Of a stretch of 64,000 nucleotides of DNA, positions 1 to 12,255 are shown piece by piece. The position numbers and the translations under genes were made by a program. Position 1 is the first letter of the stretch. Each line of letters starts with the position of its first letter. The notes under the pieces were generated by a model that was given only the letters and a program-made list of their open reading frames with translations, was not told the DNA's origin and did no database searches. Origin of the DNA: Staphylococcus massiliensis CCUG 55927 (lineage in GTDB: Bacteria; Bacillota; Bacilli; Staphylococcales; Staphylococcaceae); assembly GCF_000298075.1 (NCBI RefSeq), contig NZ_JH815593.1, forward strand, positions 999,543 through 1,063,542. Reading direction: 5' to 3'.

Positions 1-716
1 TTATGATTGCGACGGGTCGCCCGTACAGAGCAAGTAAGGTTTACTATGATGAACTCGGTCTTAATACGCCTATTGTGAATTTTAATGGCGCCTATGTCCA
101 TCATCCTAAGAATGAAGATTTCCCAGTGACGCATCGTGTACTTGATTTAGGCTTATCTTTAGAAGTGATTAAGTCTCTACATCGTCATGGTGTAACGAAT
201 ATGATAGCGGAAGTTAAAGATCATGTGTATATCAATTCGCCGGATGATCGCCTTTTTGAAGGGTTTAGTATGGGAGAACCTGAAATTATTACGGGTGATT
301 TACGTGAGAACTTGAAAGAGGCACCGACTTCCTTATTAGTGGAAGCTAAAGAAGAGTCTATTTCTGACATTAAGGACATGTTAAGTCATTTTTATACTGA
401 ACATATCGAGCATAGACGTTGGGGCGCGCCATTTCCTGTTATTGAGATTGTAGCTAAAGGTATCAATAAAGCGCGCGGTATCATGTCTGTTTGCGATTAC
501 TTACAAATTCATCAATCACATACCATTGCTTTTGGTGATGAAGATAATGATATCGAAATGATTAAATACGTGCGTAATGGTGTTGCGACGGCAAACGCTT
601 TAAGCGAATTGAAGGATGTTTCTGATGATGTAACGGCGTCGAATAACGACGATGGTATTGGCGAATACTTAAATCGTTACTTTAATTTAAATATGCCTAA
701 GACGCGTGAGCAATAA
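1..716 (+). CDS. Cof-type HAD-superfamily phosphatase, 5' end cut by window edge
   Basis: The gene runs in from before base 1, so its N-terminus with the nucleophile motif DxDGT is not visible. What remains starts at the ATGRPY segment, which is HAD motif II of Cof-type phosphatases. A C2-type cap domain follows over roughly the next 120 residues. The end has the motif III/IV signature, a lysine region followed by [12 protein letters not shown] near residue 175, which binds Mg2+. Family members are cytosolic and dephosphorylate sugar phosphates, FMN or similar small metabolites; the substrate cannot be told from sequence. It lies 25 bases upstream of the CoA-disulfide reductase gene on the same strand and may be co-transcribed with it. 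The family call is firm; the specific substrate is unknown. Confidence 0.88.
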   Translation, partial: MIATGRPYRASKVYYDELGLNTPIVNFNGAYVHHPKNEDFPVTHRVLDLGLSLEVIKSLHRHGVTNMIAEVKDHVYINSPDDRLFEGFSMGEPEIITGDLRENLKEAPTSLLVEAKEESISDIKDMLSHFYTEHIEHRRWGAPFPVIEIVAKGINKARGIMSVCDYLQIHQSHTIAFGDEDNDIEMIKYVRNGVATANALSELKDVSDDVTASNNDDGIGEYLNRYFNLNMPKTREQ

Positions 717-741
717 ACCTTTTAAATTGGGAGTGGTTTGG

Positions 742-2064
742 ATGTCAAAGATTGTTGTTGTAGGTGCCGTGGCTGGTGGTGCTACGTGTGCAAGTCAGAT
801 TCGTAGGTTAAATGATGAGAATGCGATTACCATTTATGAAAAGGACCGTGATATGAGCTTCGCCAATTGCGGCTTACCATATTATTTGGGTGACGTTATT
901 GAAAAGCGTGAGTCGGTACTTGCGATTGAACCTAAAGATTTTAAGGATAAGAAAAATATTGATGTGCATACGTATCACGAGGTTATTGCGGTTGATAGTC
1001 AAGCTAAGACGGTGACGGTTAAGAATCATCAAACTGGTGAGACGTTTGAGGACACGTACGATTATTTGATTTTAAGTCCTGGTTGCCGTGCTAAGTCGTT
1101 AGGTTTTGATGCTGACTTTATCTTTACACTACGTAATATGGAAGACACTGACCGAATTAATGATTATATTGAGGCGCATGATGTAAAGCGCGTATTATTG
1201 GTTGGTGCTGGATATATCTCTTTAGAGATGCTTGAGAATATGTATCACCGCGGACTGAAGCCGACTTTAATTCACCGTTCTGATCAAGTGAATAAGTTAA
1301 TGGATCAGGATATGAATCAGGTAATTTTAGATGCTATGGATGAACGCGATATTCCTTACTATTTAAATGAAGAAATTGATTCCATTGAGGGTCATGACGT
1401 GACCTTTAAATCTGGGAAAACGGAATCGTTCGATATGATTATTGAAGGCGTTGGCGTGGCACCTAATTCCGAATTCTTGAAAGGTAGCGGCGTTGAACGT
1501 GATGATAAGGGATACGTCCCGGTTAATGAGAAGTTTGAAACGAACGCGGATGGTATTTATGCGCTCGGCGACGTGATTACTTCATTCTATCGACATGTCG
1601 ATCTGAAAGCTCACGTACCACTTGCATTTGGAGCGCACCGAGCTGCGAGTATTATCGCTGAGCAATTAGAAGGTCGTTCTGAGATTGTGTTCAAAGGGTT
1701 TGTCGGCGCAAACATTGTGAAATTCTTCCAGTATACGTTAGCGAGCACTGGCGTGACCGTTAAAGACTTGGATCAATTCGATTACGACGTCGTTAATCAT
1801 ACTTCCAATACACACGCCGGTTACTATCCCGATAATTCTAAGATGCATATTCGCGTCTATTTTGAAAAGTCCTCTCGTAAAATCTTGCGTGCTGCGGCTG
1901 TTGGTGAAAAAGGCGTTGACAAACGTATCGACGTTATAACGATGGCGATTATCGGGGAACAAACCATTGACGATTTAACAGAATTTGAAGTAGCTTACGC
2001 CCCGCCGTACAGCCATCCAAAAGACATTATTAACATGGTCGGATATAAAGCTCGCAACAAGTAA
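742..2064 (+). CDS. cdr: Coenzyme A disulfide reductase
   Basis: NADPH-dependent flavoprotein that reduces CoA disulfide, the main low-molecular-weight thiol couple alongside bacillithiol in staphylococci. The N-terminal FAD-binding motif GAVAGGA lies at residues 8-14. The single active-site cysteine sits in [10 protein letters not shown] (Cys43), the mark of the one-cysteine CoADR class. A second nucleotide-binding motif (VGAGYIS) lies near residue 155, an FAD site (YALGDV) near 275, and a C-terminal dimerisation domain completes it. At 440 residues it is almost the same length as the S. aureus enzyme. An in-frame upstream start exists at 706, but the ATG at 742 follows a GGGAG-type ribosome site and gives the canonical N-terminus. 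Two strong terminators follow the gene. Confidence 0.95.
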   Translation: MSKIVVVGAVAGGATCASQIRRLNDENAITIYEKDRDMSFANCGLPYYLGDVIEKRESVLAIEPKDFKDKKNIDVHTYHEVIAVDSQAKTVTVKNHQTGETFEDTYDYLILSPGCRAKSLGFDADFIFTLRNMEDTDRINDYIEAHDVKRVLLVGAGYISLEMLENMYHRGLKPTLIHRSDQVNKLMDQDMNQVILDAMDERDIPYYLNEEIDSIEGHDVTFKSGKTESFDMIIEGVGVAPNSEFLKGSGVERDDKGYVPVNEKFETNADGIYALGDVITSFYRHVDLKAHVPLAFGAHRAASIIAEQLEGRSEIVFKGFVGANIVKFFQYTLASTGVTVKDLDQFDYDVVNHTSNTHAGYYPDNSKMHIRVYFEKSSRKILRAAAVGEKGVDKRIDVITMAIIGEQTIDDLTEFEVAYAPPYSHPKDIINMVGYKARNK

Positions 2065-2120
2065 AGTGATTTCAGGTAAGAGCGGTGTACCTCCTATCTT
2101 AGCGTCGTTAACTTCTACTT

Positions 2121-2346
2121 GGCTGGTTTAGCTCAAGCAGTTAGCCTTTGATGTTAAGTTATATATTTTTAATGGTCTTAAAGCGGTATGCCTCCAAGTG
2201 ATTGGCTTTGGAGGCATTTTTTATTGGACGTCCGTTTGCTTTTTAGACGGTTTAGCTATTGGCAGTTAGCCTTACAAGTTAGTGATACAAATTTAATTCT
2301 TTCAATGCGGTGTGCCTCCAAGCGCGTGTGCTTGGAGGCATTTTTA
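2121..2346 (+). terminator. Two tandem similar terminator units after cdr
   Basis: Two stem-loops share the stem GCCTCCAAG/CTTGGAGGC and each ends in a T-run, at 2188-2222 and 2313-2346. The sequence upstream of each is also similar: both contain GGTTTAGCT, then GCAGTTAGCCTT, a GTTA and CGGTNTGCCTCC in the same order. It is therefore a duplicated unit of about 100 bases, not only two hairpins. They terminate the cdr transcript. A pair of small RNAs ending in these terminators is possible but not shown. Confidence 0.75.
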
Positions 2347-2432
2347 ATTTTGTTTGACTCGGTTGGAGTATTTTCGGTCGTGATAGTTCGGGCTAGCGAT
2401 GGCGTGCTAGATAGTATAGAGGTAACCGTTAG

Positions 2433-2793
2433 AATTACACGTTTTCTGAGTCTTGTAAATCTAGAGGGCCTTGGTTTACACGTTTCTAATTTCTTGTAAT
2501 TTTAAAGGCCCTTGGTTTACACGTTTCTGATTTCTTGTATTTATAAAGGCCCTTGATTTACACGTTTCTGATTTCTTGTAAATTTAAGGGCATTTGATTT
2601 ACACGTTTTCTATGTCTTGTAAATTTAAAGGGCCTTGGTTTACACGTTTCTGATTTCTTGTAAATTTAGAGCCCTTTCATTTACACGTTTTCGATTTCTT
2701 GTAAATGAAGGTATAAGCCCTACGTTTATCACGTTTCTACTTTCTTGATAAACCAAGCCCCTACGTTTATCACGTTTCTACTTTCTTGATAAA
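2433..2793. repeat. 41-bp hairpin repeat array A (nine units)
   Basis: Nine units start near 2434, 2475, 2516, 2557, 2598, 2639, 2680, 2725 and 2766, so the period is 41 bp with one 45-bp step. Each unit is a stem-loop. The first seven have arms of the type TTTACA...TGTAAA; the last two have TTTATCA...TGATAAA. Both arms have changed together while the loop (about CGTTTCTGATTTCT) is kept. The spacers carry GGGCC/GGCCC-rich linkers. The array fills the gap between the convergent cdr and DUF1516 genes; I see no gene in it. From about 2794 to 3055 nothing clear is visible. Confidence 0.85.
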
Positions 2794-3055
2794 CCGCTTA
2801 GCTTAATAGCTGGTATAATACTACTGAACCTAAATATTGTAGCTTAAGACTCTAAACAATAACTATAAAATCTTTACTGAAGCCAGAATACTACAAATAG
2901 CGCTAACATTTCTAACCGGCATAATAAGCTTCAGTCAAACTTTTCCGTTCTATCAATGGAATTATCTTTCAACCGAACTATTCCCTTACTTACCGTATTA
3001 CAAACGACGACCGCAATATAATCATCCTATCAACCAGTAGTCCTCTATCCGCCCA

Positions 3056-3108
3056 TCAAAAAACGCCCTAACGACTTCTACTTCATTAGCGGAAGTTGTT
3101 AGGGCGTT
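3056..3108 (-). terminator. Terminator of the DUF1516 gene
   Basis: A 17-bp near-perfect stem (AACGCCCTAACGACTTC with GAAGTTGTTAGGGCGTT) is followed on the minus strand by a run of T. It sits 31 bases after the stop codon of the minus-strand gene at 3139. Confidence 0.85.
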
Positions 3109-3138
3109 GTTATACTGTCTTGGCTTTTCAGGAATCGA

Positions 3139-3528
3139 TTAAGATAAACCGAATAGTTGTGTGATTGGTCCTAGAGGTAAGATTGTACCTAGGATCATTG
3201 TTAGTAAAGCGATTACTAACGTCGTGATGAATAAGCCACGACTGTTTTGTTTTTTCGTTTTCTTAGCAAGCGTTACTTCTGTAAGCGCGATTACTGCTAA
3301 GCCACCAATCATTTTAAGTGTTAAAAGCATATGGTTAGCATCAGCCATGCCAAATGATTTAACGACTAACCAAATACCTGAAATTAACGTTAATAATAAG
3401 AATAAACGTAGTGCCATACGTAATGGTTTGAAAGATGGACTTGGTCCTTGTTTATTTGAAAAGTTTTGATAAGCTGCAATAAACAAGATGATTGTTACGA
3501 TCCAACTTACAATATGAAGATGTACCAC
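3139..3528 (-). CDS. DUF1516 (YisL-family) small membrane protein
   Basis: A 129-residue integral membrane protein with four predicted helices, roughly residues 5-20, 37-58, 67-84 and 98-120. A basic loop after helix 3 is rich in lysine. The pattern matches the YisL/DUF1516 family of Firmicutes, whose function is not known. The start is GTG at 3528, eight bases after a GGGGGG ribosome site; the nearby ATG at 3535 is out of frame. It is transcribed alone with its own terminator. The family call is good; no role can be given. Confidence 0.8.
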   Translation of the reverse strand: MVHLHIVSWIVTIILFIAAYQNFSNKQGPSPSFKPLRMALRLFLLLTLISGIWLVVKSFGMADANHMLLTLKMIGGLAVIALTEVTLAKKTKKQNSRGLFITTLVIALLTMILGTILPLGPITQLFGLS

Positions 3529-3640
3529 GTGTCATTCCCCCCTCTTTTCTTTATTAACTCATATCCATAGTATCATATGATGAATCGTTAGAATACTAAA
3601 GATAACCAATCATTAACAATCTTATAACGATTTGGCTTTT

Positions 3641-3737
3641 TTAAAAAAAAGAAAACCTGGAACAAATTACCGAGGTAAAATGCATCTTGCACGAACTCGG
3701 TAAGTCCCGCAACACGATACATGACGGGTTGTTCCAG
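3641..3737 (-). terminator. Branched terminator after the FAH-family gene
   Basis: Read on the minus strand, an outer stem CTGGAACAA/TTGTTCCAG (3657-3665 with 3729-3737) encloses two smaller stems, CCCG...CGGG and ACCGAG...CTCGGT, making a three-way junction. A T-rich tract complementary to 3641-3655 follows. It starts 19 bases after the stop codon of the gene at 3756. A branched terminator of this size is unusual. Confidence 0.75.
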
Positions 3738-3755
3738 ATTCAATCTCATTTAAAA

Positions 3756-4667
3756 TTATTCAGTTTCTGACGCGACGTAGTTCGTTAACGTACCGATATT
3801 GTCAATCGTCACTTTGATTTCATCGCCAGGTTGTAAGAATTTCGGTGGATTCATACCTGCACCGACCCCAGCCGGCGTACCAGTTGCGATAATATCGCCT
3901 GGATGAAGGGCTACGTATTTCGAAATTTCTTCGATTAATTCGTCGATCTTAAGGATCATTTCGCCTGTGTTACCGTTCTGACGAATTTCGTTGTTCACTT
4001 TCGTTACGATATCAACCGCTTCAGGTGTTGGTAACTCGTCTTTCGTCACGATGTAAGGACCCATTGGGCAACCACCTGTTAAACTCTTTGATAAGAAGGC
4101 TTGGTCTTGAGCTTTCTGAGCAGTACGGTCTGTGATGTCGTTAATAATCGTGTAGCCGTATACGTAATCAAGAGCAAGACCACGCGGAATCTTCTCACCA
4201 TGCTTACCAATTACAACGCCAAGTTCGCCTTCGTAATCGAGCTCGTCTGTAATATCTTTGTGGTTCGGAATCGTAGCATTATCACCTGTTAAAGATGACG
4301 CTGCTTTCGTGAAGACATATAAACGCTCAACCTCGTGGTTTAACTCATCAGCGTGTTTCTTATAGTTACGACCAAATGCGATTACATTATTAGTTGGCGT
4401 AACGGGTGGTAAGAAGTCAATATCAGCGAACTGAACTTTATACGTCTCAGCATCGCCACTATTCTCAGCTTTAACAACCGCTTTTCGAACCTGTTCTTGG
4501 AAATCAACAACTTGGTTCATTTGTAAACCTTCTAATAACGTCTTAGGATTAAAGTCTTCTTCTGCAAAATCTCTAAATACCTTACCTAGATCCCAAGCCG
4601 CTTCTTCGCGTTTTACTTTAACGCCATAAGATATATCATCGTTATGTTTGAATGATAAGAATTTCAT
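3756..4667 (-). CDS. Fumarylacetoacetate hydrolase-family protein
   Basis: A 303-residue cytosolic enzyme of the FAH superfamily, which cleaves or isomerises beta-diketo acids with a divalent metal, for example oxaloacetate decarboxylase or acylpyruvase activity. The N-terminal 90 residues form the small YisK-type domain. The catalytic domain starts at [14 protein letters not shown]. The metal ligands are visible in [12 protein letters not shown] (around residues 143-154), followed by the typical [11 protein letters not shown] and the C-terminal [14 protein letters not shown] loop. The same family occurs near addA in S. aureus. The exact substrate is unknown. Confidence 0.9.
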   Translation of the reverse strand: MKFLSFKHNDDISYGVKVKREEAAWDLGKVFRDFAEEDFNPKTLLEGLQMNQVVDFQEQVRKAVVKAENSGDAETYKVQFADIDFLPPVTPTNNVIAFGRNYKKHADELNHEVERLYVFTKAASSLTGDNATIPNHKDITDELDYEGELGVVIGKHGEKIPRGLALDYVYGYTIINDITDRTAQKAQDQAFLSKSLTGGCPMGPYIVTKDELPTPEAVDIVTKVNNEIRQNGNTGEMILKIDELIEEISKYVALHPGDIIATGTPAGVGAGMNPPKFLQPGDEIKVTIDNIGTLTNYVASETE

Positions 4668-4821
4668 TCAGTATCAGCTCCTCTAAGTTACTTACACCAA
4701 TTATAACGAATTTTTTAGACAAATCACAATTTTTTAATTATTCGTCTTAATTACGCCATTCATATATGATAGGTCCCCATTCAAAGTGTTATTACCTTAA
4801 GTTCGATAACCTTATGTCACC

Positions 4822-5136
4822 TTACATCAAGCGATTGATAATGCGTTTAACCCGACTCCCCCTGCAAAAGCCCTTTAAGCCACGTACCTCATCGCGCTTT
4901 AACATCAGTACCATCCCACACCCAAATAAGAATGAGAAGATGGGATAAAACGAGCTGATAACGAGTACCGAAATCACGCTAAATAAATGCTGATCCGACA
5001 GACTTAAAAAGTGTGTCAGATCAACATTTTTATATGGAAAACTAAAGTTTAAAATGTTCATAAGCAAAATGCCGAACAAGCTAATACCTCTAAGGGCGTC
5101 TAATTCAAATATTCTCTCTTTCTTTTGTGTAGACAT
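4822..5136 (-). pseudogene. N-terminal fragment of a DUF418/YeiB-type membrane protein
   Basis: This 104-codon frame starts with the N-terminal signature of DUF418 (YeiB-like) membrane proteins: R-x-x-x-LDALRGISLFGILLMNI. A second hydrophobic segment and a GCGM...LKRDE loop follow. Normal family members are around 350-400 residues; here the frame stops shortly after the RRL-like motif, and no other frame downstream continues it. A remnant of a deleted gene is the simplest reading. A short, still expressed protein cannot be excluded because the start and upstream region look intact. It begins three bases past the addA stop and could be read from the addBA transcript. Confidence 0.6.
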
Positions 5137-5138
5137 AC

Positions 5139-8100
5139 CTATCCTTCCTCAATTGACAATTGACCAAATTTAAAGAAATAAAGGTACCCTTTCACTTTAG
5201 TATTTAATATCGCTTCGAGCGTTTGTTGATAATACGACATTTGAATATAGTATTTCGATTTAAGTTGTTTACCAAGTTCTTCATCGGTCATACCGCGTCG
5301 TCTTCTGAATGAATCCGTTTTATAGTCAACAAAGTAATAACAACCGTCCTTGACAAAAATGAGGTCTACCATACCTTGAATAATTGAAACAGCCGCGTCA
5401 TCACACTCAATATCATCGACTTTCGACTGATTCACGATAAAAGGAATTTCTCTATAGATCTTGTCACTATGCGCAATGTCGTCGTATAAACGACTCTTCG
5501 TGAAGTCATAAACTTCTTTTAAGTTAATGACATCTTTCTCATCGGCATTGAGTATATCTCGCGTCACTAATCCATCCACATATTGCTCCAATGCCTCATG
5601 TGTCATCCCTTCCTTTTCAAAAGGAAGATGTTCCATGACCGTATGCATCAACGTACCAATTTCATTTGCACGACGCGTACGCCCTTCTTGCATAAACTGA
5701 GGACGATCAAACGTCGAGACGCCAAGTCGATATTGACGCACGCGATCATAATTGGTGTTCGTTTCTTCTGTATCATGTTGACGTTTCAATTCAGAAACAG
5801 AGATCTTAGAATGACGACTCACTTGATCTTGATACGGATATTCATAACGTAATTGGTCTTGAATTTGAGCCTGAACATCCGCATGCCCTTTCATATGATC
5901 GAGCATGTTTAACGTACGATACGTATCCGATTCAAGTGCATCATCCGATTGAATCTCTGAAAAGTGCTTGATATAGATATCTAAATTCTGAGATAAAGAT
6001 GTATCTACACGATCAAGATTTGATTCAGTATTCGAAGATTTCGCGGTATCATTAGCATGATATTGACCATAAACGCTATAAATTAACTCAAACGGTGACT
6101 TCGCACTCAGTCTTGAACTCGCTGAGATGAGCCCCTTTTCAAAGGGTGTTTCAAGAAGCTTATCAAGTTCTTTCTCAGCCTTAACACGCCCTATCAAATA
6201 AAGCTGCGTCTTAGCACGCGTTAACGCAACGTACATTAAACGCATTTCTTCAGAGATGAGCTCTTTCTCACCAATCGCCTTAAACAGCACAGACGCTAAC
6301 GACGGATAACGCACTTCTGCGTCTAAGTCATAATAATCCATCCCAATTCCGTACTGCTGATTTAGAATGACTTGCTGACGAATATCGCCACGATTAAACG
6401 ATTTCGATAACCCCGAATAAATCACAAACGGGAATTCAAGCCCCTTACTGCTATGGATACTCATCATACGCACCACATCATCATTCGGACCAATCACATT
6501 TTCCTCACCGAAGTCCTTACCGCGTTCAATGAGTTCATCTATAAATCTTATAAACTGGAAAAGCCCTCTAAAGCTCATGTTCTCAAAGTCGACGGCCTTA
6601 TTAAATAAGCCGTATAAGTTTTGACGACGACCACGGCCGCCTACTAAACCACTGAAATACTGAATAACATATTTATCATTGTAGAATTGGTCGATCAATT
6701 GATACACAGGATGATTCTGGCTATAGTCTTGATAATATTGAATATCTTCTAAAAAGGCTTTTAGCTTATCTGTTAAATCTTTATGTTCCGTATCATGCTC
6801 TAAAAATTGTTCAATAGACTGATAGAAATAATCCATCTTCTCAGTATGAACTTGAATTGTCGCGAGTTCATCTTCAGTAAATTGATAAATAACAGAACGC
6901 ATTAGCCCCACTAAATAAATATCTTGAAACGGATTATCAATCACGCGTAAAAACGATAACATCAAGCGAATTTCAGTTTGCTCAAAGTAACCAGATTTAC
7001 TATTCACATGAAACGGAATGTCCTTATCTTTAAACACCTGTTGAAGTATCCGCGCATTACCGTAGCCACGCTCAAGGATCACAATGTCCTTATATGTCGA
7101 CTTACGATAGCGCTTAGTATCAGAATCATAAACACGTTGATGCTCAAGAATATGTTCAACCCGTTGCGCGATGAGTTCCGCTTCTTGTTCCGTTCCTGTT
7201 AATTCACTTTCGTCATCTTCAACCATGACATCAAACTGCATTGGATACGGTTGTTCTGGATCATATTTCGCACCTAAATAAAGTTGTTGTGCCGCGTCGT
7301 ACGTAATCTCACCAACCGTTTGATCCATCATATGTTGGAACAAGAAGTTTGTCGTATTAAGAACTTCCGGACGTGACCTAAAGTTTTGAGATAAATCAAT
7401 ACGTAAGCCCGCATCCTTACGGTCAATATCCGTTGTAAAGCGCTCATACTTTTCAATAAATAGACTCGGATCAGCTTGACGGAATTTATAAATCGATTGC
7501 TTCACGTCACCAACCATAAATAAATTCCCATTATGTTCCGCACCGCGTTTGATACATGAAATAATCTTCTCTTGAACGCGGTTCGTATCTTGATACTCAT
7601 CCACTAAAATTTCATCGAATTGATCACGGTAAATATCCGCGATTTGCGACGGACTACCATCCTCATTTGTCAAGATCTTTAACGCGAAATGTTCATAGTC
7701 TGAAAAGTCCAGCACGTTCTTCTTGCGTTTATTATCGTTAAACGTTTCGATGACATCTTTCGTTAAAGTAGCGAGATATTGAACTCGAGGCGCTAACGCT
7801 TTCATGTCAGACTTTAGTAGCTCTACGTCTCGAGATAAATAATTGTCTTGAACATCTTTAATCAACGCTTTATACGCATCATAATAACCCTTGCCTGCGT
7901 CATAAACGTCTAAGTTACCATCATTTTCTTCTTTAACCTTTTTCGTTTGAGACGGGAATCGTTTCGGTAGTTCGTGCTGACTAAGCATATCTAAATCGAT
8001 GACACCGCCTTCAATCGCTTGATTCATAAACGCCAGTTCACCGCGTAGCAACTCAAGATGCTTATCAACTGCGTACAAATCTTCGAATAACACGGTACTT

Positions 8101-8798
8101 TCTTTTATAAAGTGATGCGCCGTTTTAAGATCAATCATCATATACGCTTTTAATTGATCAAGCATTTCTTCTTGTTTAGTGTCATCTGCATATGGATCGC
8201 TTAGATGCGTAAGCCAATCGATTGGGTTCGGATTCGCGACACTAAAGTAATACAACTTCTTCACCATATCGCGTAGTGTGTCATCTGAACGGTCATTCGC
8301 AAGCTGCTCAACGACATCAACGAAATCAGAGTCTAATGTCGCATAGTGCTTTTCCAAGACATCATCAATTGTCTGTTCAAGTAATAGCACGTTCTCCGCT
8401 TCAGAACTCGTTCGAAAGTTAGGATCAATGTCTAGCACATCATAGTGTTGTTGGATGAGCTTCAAGCAAAAGCTATGTAGCGTGGATATCTGAGCTTGAT
8501 GAATCTTAACACGCTGATTTTTAAGATGTTCGTTGTCTGGAAATTCTAAGGATTTCTTCTGAATACGGGCATCAATACGATGTTTCATCTCTCTCGCACT
8601 AAGATTTGTGAACGTTACGACTAACAGGCGATCGACATCGATTTCATCACGAATGATGCGTTCAATAATACGCTCAACTAGAACGGCCGTCTTACCAGAC
8701 CCTGCCGCTGCCGCAACTAAAATATCGCGATCTTTCGCATAAATACTCTTCCATTGGTCATCCGTCCATAAGACGCCTTGTGGTTTCTTAGGAATCAT
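5139..8798 (-). CDS. addA: ATP-dependent helicase/nuclease subunit A (AddA/RexA)
   Basis: Subunit of the AddAB enzyme that unwinds and resects double-strand breaks for RecA-dependent repair. The 1219-residue protein has a UvrD-type helicase core: Walker A AAGSGKT at residues 31-37, motif [12 protein letters not shown], then [11 protein letters not shown] and motif [15 protein letters not shown] RecB-type nuclease domain closes the protein ([11 protein letters not shown]). The start at 8798 is preferred over the in-frame ATG at 8816 because the AAGGAGG ribosome site lies between them. It overlaps the end of addB by 11 bases, so translation is probably coupled. Confidence 0.97.
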   Translation of the reverse strand: MIPKKPQGVLWTDDQWKSIYAKDRDILVAAAAGSGKTAVLVERIIERIIRDEIDVDRLLVVTFTNLSAREMKHRIDARIQKKSLEFPDNEHLKNQRVKIHQAQISTLHSFCLKLIQQHYDVLDIDPNFRTSSEAENVLLLEQTIDDVLEKHYATLDSDFVDVVEQLANDRSDDTLRDMVKKLYYFSVANPNPIDWLTHLSDPYADDTKQEEMLDQLKAYMMIDLKTAHHFIKESTVLFEDLYAVDKHLELLRGELAFMNQAIEGGVIDLDMLSQHELPKRFPSQTKKVKEENDGNLDVYDAGKGYYDAYKALIKDVQDNYLSRDVELLKSDMKALAPRVQYLATLTKDVIETFNDNKRKKNVLDFSDYEHFALKILTNEDGSPSQIADIYRDQFDEILVDEYQDTNRVQEKIISCIKRGAEHNGNLFMVGDVKQSIYKFRQADPSLFIEKYERFTTDIDRKDAGLRIDLSQNFRSRPEVLNTTNFLFQHMMDQTVGEITYDAAQQLYLGAKYDPEQPYPMQFDVMVEDDESELTGTEQEAELIAQRVEHILEHQRVYDSDTKRYRKSTYKDIVILERGYGNARILQQVFKDKDIPFHVNSKSGYFEQTEIRLMLSFLRVIDNPFQDIYLVGLMRSVIYQFTEDELATIQVHTEKMDYFYQSIEQFLEHDTEHKDLTDKLKAFLEDIQYYQDYSQNHPVYQLIDQFYNDKYVIQYFSGLVGGRGRRQNLYGLFNKAVDFENMSFRGLFQFIRFIDELIERGKDFGEENVIGPNDDVVRMMSIHSSKGLEFPFVIYSGLSKSFNRGDIRQQVILNQQYGIGMDYYDLDAEVRYPSLASVLFKAIGEKELISEEMRLMYVALTRAKTQLYLIGRVKAEKELDKLLETPFEKGLISASSRLSAKSPFELIYSVYGQYHANDTAKSSNTESNLDRVDTSLSQNLDIYIKHFSEIQSDDALESDTYRTLNMLDHMKGHADVQAQIQDQLRYEYPYQDQVSRHSKISVSELKRQHDTEETNTNYDRVRQYRLGVSTFDRPQFMQEGRTRRANEIGTLMHTVMEHLPFEKEGMTHEALEQYVDGLVTRDILNADEKDVINLKEVYDFTKSRLYDDIAHSDKIYREIPFIVNQSKVDDIECDDAAVSIIQGMVDLIFVKDGCYYFVDYKTDSFRRRRGMTDEELGKQLKSKYYIQMSYYQQTLEAILNTKVKGYLYFFKFGQLSIEEG

Positions 8799-11700
8799 GA
8801 TTATCCTCCTTTCCATCTTCTTGAAGTAACGCTATCGGATTAATTGTTTCATCAACTTGTCGATATCTAGGTTTATCGATAATACCGTCAACGTGACATA
8901 CAGACTTATAATTACAGAATCTGCATGGTAGCGTATTCTCATATTGAAGCGGTGCGACTTTCGTTTCTCCATCCATGATGTCGCTTGCTGTTTCAATAAA
9001 GTTTTCCTTATTCTTCTGAATGAGTTTATGAATAACGCTTTCATCGGCAACTTTACTATTCGAACTAAAACCGCCATTTTTCTTACGACTAAACGGCACG
9101 ATGTCTGATTTGTACGACGCCTCATCACGAACATCAAGTGCTTGAATCACGCGTTCATCTTGGTTAATTAAACCTTTCATTTGGAAACTCTTTAAACGCG
9201 CTTGATCGATATCAGTCGTTTGATGTTCCACCCAGTTTTTAAAGGATTGAATCGGTTCGTGAACACGCATGTAAAGAAGTCCACCTGGTCGGATGCTTTC
9301 ACTTAAATTAAGTGCTTTGTAATTTTGAAGCACGATATCCATGTACGTCATCATTTGCATCTGCATGCCGTAATAAACTTTCTTCAAATCAAGTTCAGCA
9401 CTTTGTTTAGACGACTTATAATCAATGATATTCACAAAGCTATCCGTCTCAGATTGGTACGTATCGATACGGTCGATTTGACCACGGATATAAATCGGGT
9501 ACCCTTGCTTTGTATATAAGACATCTGCCTTTAACTCTTGATTATGACGTGGCTTCACTTTAAAGCTTTGTTCGAAGCGGTACGGCTTAAACTTCGTATG
9601 TGAACCTTGGTACTGCATCGCACTTACCGTCGCTTTAATAATCGCACCAATTTTATGAGACATATATTGATAATGCGCAGTTGAATTCAAGAGATTAAAT
9701 TGTACCTCTGGTAATATCAGATCTAACGCTTCTTTCGTTAACGCTTGAATATCACGTTCAGTTAACTGTTTGAAATTCCCTTCAACACGTTCTGAAATAT
9801 AACGTAATACATCATGGAATATTGAGCCTAAGTCAAAGCTCTGAAGCTGATACTTCGTACGTTCGTTTAATTTTAAACCGTGAGACGCATAGTGTTTGAA
9901 CGGGCATTGCTTAAACCCTTCGAATCGAGACACACTTGCTTCGATCTTAGTCCCGTAGAGCTTTTCAGTGAGAGACTGATCGAGTTGAACGGTTTCATTA
10001 GAATAACTTAACGACGTCATTAGGTGATCTAAACCTTGATTTAAATGTTCATCATCGCGAATAACTTGATACGCATCTAACCACGTTTCAGCCACAATTT
10101 CATCATTTAACCATCCTTTTAAAGCCTCGAATAAGGAAATCTTGGTCTGATGCGGATGTTCCATTAGACGTAACGGCTCGTGCTCATGCATATGATGAAT
10201 ATTTTGTACCTCTAAATTGAAATACAACGCTTCAATTTGGTCTAAGAACGGACTCTTCTCCTTATCGTCACCTGACATGCCCATTAAACTATATGAGAAT
10301 GTGACCTTCTCAGTCGCTTGCGCCATCGCGATATAACATACAAATGCCTCGTCCATTTGAAGAATGTCAGCTGTCGGACTTAACTTCACATTCGATTGCG
10401 TTTGAAATTGCTTCTTCTCATCATCAGAAATTAAGCTCGAATTCGTTATCGTTTGCGGCATGACACCATCGTTCATACCAATCATATAAATATGCTTTTT
10501 ATTCGCGACTTTAGATAAATCCATCGTACCAATCGTCACTTCATCAACGCCTTGCGGAATCATCTTAAATTCCAACTGGCTCAGCCCGATATCAAGTATC
10601 TCAAGAAAGCGCGTGAGCCCCATATCCTTATCTTTGAAGATCGTCACCATGTCGTCTAACACACGAATAAACCCGTGCCAAACTTGGTCAATCTCTTCCG
10701 CTTCCTTATGCTTACCATCTAAGTCAAGTTCATCACGCTGCGTCATCATCTGATGCGGTAATTCAAATTCTTCGATTAAGTTATACAGTGCTGTCGCGTA
10801 AGCTGTCGCATGTTGCCCTTCTCTAAGCGCTTGTTCGAAGGCGTGAAGTTTCTTAACAACATCATCTTTAAGCTTGATCACCTTTTCGAAAAGCGCTTGG
10901 CGCGCGTCATTCAGTTTGATGTGTCGTATTCCTAAACGCTCAAATTGATCTACCGTGAAATAACGGTCATCTAGCCACTTCGAGCCATGGATACCTCGCT
11001 CAATCGCATAATTCTCAAAGATATCTATTAAATAGCGATGGTCTTTAAACGTTGAAGTTAAAATATTCGTCTTTAAAAGACGCATCATCGGTTCGAATGC
11101 CCAGTTCTTTTGAATCACTTCCACTAATGAGCGCAACATTTCCATAAACGGGTGATGCGTCATACTGCGCTTAACATCAATATTAAATGGAATATCATAT
11201 TGATTTAGAATCGTTTCAAGTAAATACGCGTACGCTGGGTCACGATATAAAATCGCGATATCGTTAAAGCGGTAATGGTTCACTCGCAAATCACGTAAAA
11301 TATCACGTGCGACTTCATTTACTTCTTCACGCATATTCGAACTTTCTAAAATCTTAACTTCATTAGAAGTCGTGCGTTGTTCAACTTGTAGCGCGTCAAA
11401 CGATTGTTCTAAATGCGCTAACGATTCATTTTGATAACGTTGTACTTGCGTGAAATGACGGCGTTTAAGCGGTATTTGTAAATCTTGAGCGATGTCTTCT
11501 AAATGTTGTAGGGATTCTGAAGGTTTACGAAATAGACTGAACATATCTTGATTGCCATCACTTGTAAGTAAGACCGTTACAGACTTACAATGCTTCGTTA
11601 ATGCTTGAATGATTTCATATTCCAACGTTGAAAAGTTATGGAAACCATCTATGTATATATCCGCTTCTTGAAGCCATTTCGACTCAGGAATCTTCTCAAT

Positions 11701-12255
11701 GAAACGCATCAACATATCTTCATTCGTCACAAAGTGATCCTTAAGACGCGCTTCTAACTTGTCATATATCAATTGAATATCATGAAACTTATCACGCGTG
11801 CGCAAGTTGATCGAGTTCGATGAGATAATGTCATCTAAGTCAGTTGGCGTTATGTGGTATTTTTTGAAGTCTTGAATTTGCTCACTTAGCTTTTCACTGA
11901 AGCCAAAGTAACCAACTTGAGATTGGTAAAGTTTCAATGATTGCTGATGTTCGTTAAGTAAATCATAAATCATCATCTCCATCGCTTCTTGAGACACGCG
12001 ATCTTCGGTTAAGCCACCTACTTCCTGAAACAATCGGTGCGCCACACGATTAAAGTGTAGAATTTCAGTACGTAAACTTCCATTTAGCGTGGCATCCTTA
12101 GCGAATGCTTGTTCAAATTTAAAGGTACTTTGCGTCGGCGTAATGACAACAATTGGGTCGCCCATTGGTGACGTCTGCATCGCTTGTTTAATTTCAGACA
12201 TCATTTCATACGTCTTACCAGTACCAGCACGTCCTATAAATGCTTCTAATCTCAT
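8788..12255 (-). CDS. addB: ATP-dependent helicase/nuclease subunit B (AddB/RexB)
   Basis: Partner of AddA in recombinational repair; the family scans for Chi and carries a second nuclease. The 1155-residue protein has the Walker A motif GRAGTGKT at residues 8-15. A degenerate helicase core follows. The C-terminal nuclease carries the DYKSSK motif. One upstream cysteine (QCPFKH) and a C-terminal [10 protein letters not shown] cluster match the four cysteines that hold the Fe-S staple in AddB. The ATG at 12255 has an AAAGGAG site 11 bases upstream; the GTG at 12267 sits inside that site and is rejected. It is the first gene of the addBA operon. Confidence 0.97.
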   Translation of the reverse strand: MRLEAFIGRAGTGKTYEMMSEIKQAMQTSPMGDPIVVITPTQSTFKFEQAFAKDATLNGSLRTEILHFNRVAHRLFQEVGGLTEDRVSQEAMEMMIYDLLNEHQQSLKLYQSQVGYFGFSEKLSEQIQDFKKYHITPTDLDDIISSNSINLRTRDKFHDIQLIYDKLEARLKDHFVTNEDMLMRFIEKIPESKWLQEADIYIDGFHNFSTLEYEIIQALTKHCKSVTVLLTSDGNQDMFSLFRKPSESLQHLEDIAQDLQIPLKRRHFTQVQRYQNESLAHLEQSFDALQVEQRTTSNEVKILESSNMREEVNEVARDILRDLRVNHYRFNDIAILYRDPAYAYLLETILNQYDIPFNIDVKRSMTHHPFMEMLRSLVEVIQKNWAFEPMMRLLKTNILTSTFKDHRYLIDIFENYAIERGIHGSKWLDDRYFTVDQFERLGIRHIKLNDARQALFEKVIKLKDDVVKKLHAFEQALREGQHATAYATALYNLIEEFELPHQMMTQRDELDLDGKHKEAEEIDQVWHGFIRVLDDMVTIFKDKDMGLTRFLEILDIGLSQLEFKMIPQGVDEVTIGTMDLSKVANKKHIYMIGMNDGVMPQTITNSSLISDDEKKQFQTQSNVKLSPTADILQMDEAFVCYIAMAQATEKVTFSYSLMGMSGDDKEKSPFLDQIEALYFNLEVQNIHHMHEHEPLRLMEHPHQTKISLFEALKGWLNDEIVAETWLDAYQVIRDDEHLNQGLDHLMTSLSYSNETVQLDQSLTEKLYGTKIEASVSRFEGFKQCPFKHYASHGLKLNERTKYQLQSFDLGSIFHDVLRYISERVEGNFKQLTERDIQALTKEALDLILPEVQFNLLNSTAHYQYMSHKIGAIIKATVSAMQYQGSHTKFKPYRFEQSFKVKPRHNQELKADVLYTKQGYPIYIRGQIDRIDTYQSETDSFVNIIDYKSSKQSAELDLKKVYYGMQMQMMTYMDIVLQNYKALNLSESIRPGGLLYMRVHEPIQSFKNWVEHQTTDIDQARLKSFQMKGLINQDERVIQALDVRDEASYKSDIVPFSRKKNGGFSSNSKVADESVIHKLIQKNKENFIETASDIMDGETKVAPLQYENTLPCRFCNYKSVCHVDGIIDKPRYRQVDETINPIALLQEDGKEDNHDS

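Noticed and set aside
2188-2499. Open frame of 103 codons in the cdr-DUF1516 gap
   Set aside because: It runs through two terminators and the start of the hairpin array, has no ribosome site and resembles no protein.
9325-9519. Antisense frames within addA, addB, pepA, argG and other long genes
   Set aside because: All lie inside well-conserved genes in shadow frames and lack ribosome sites or family resemblance.
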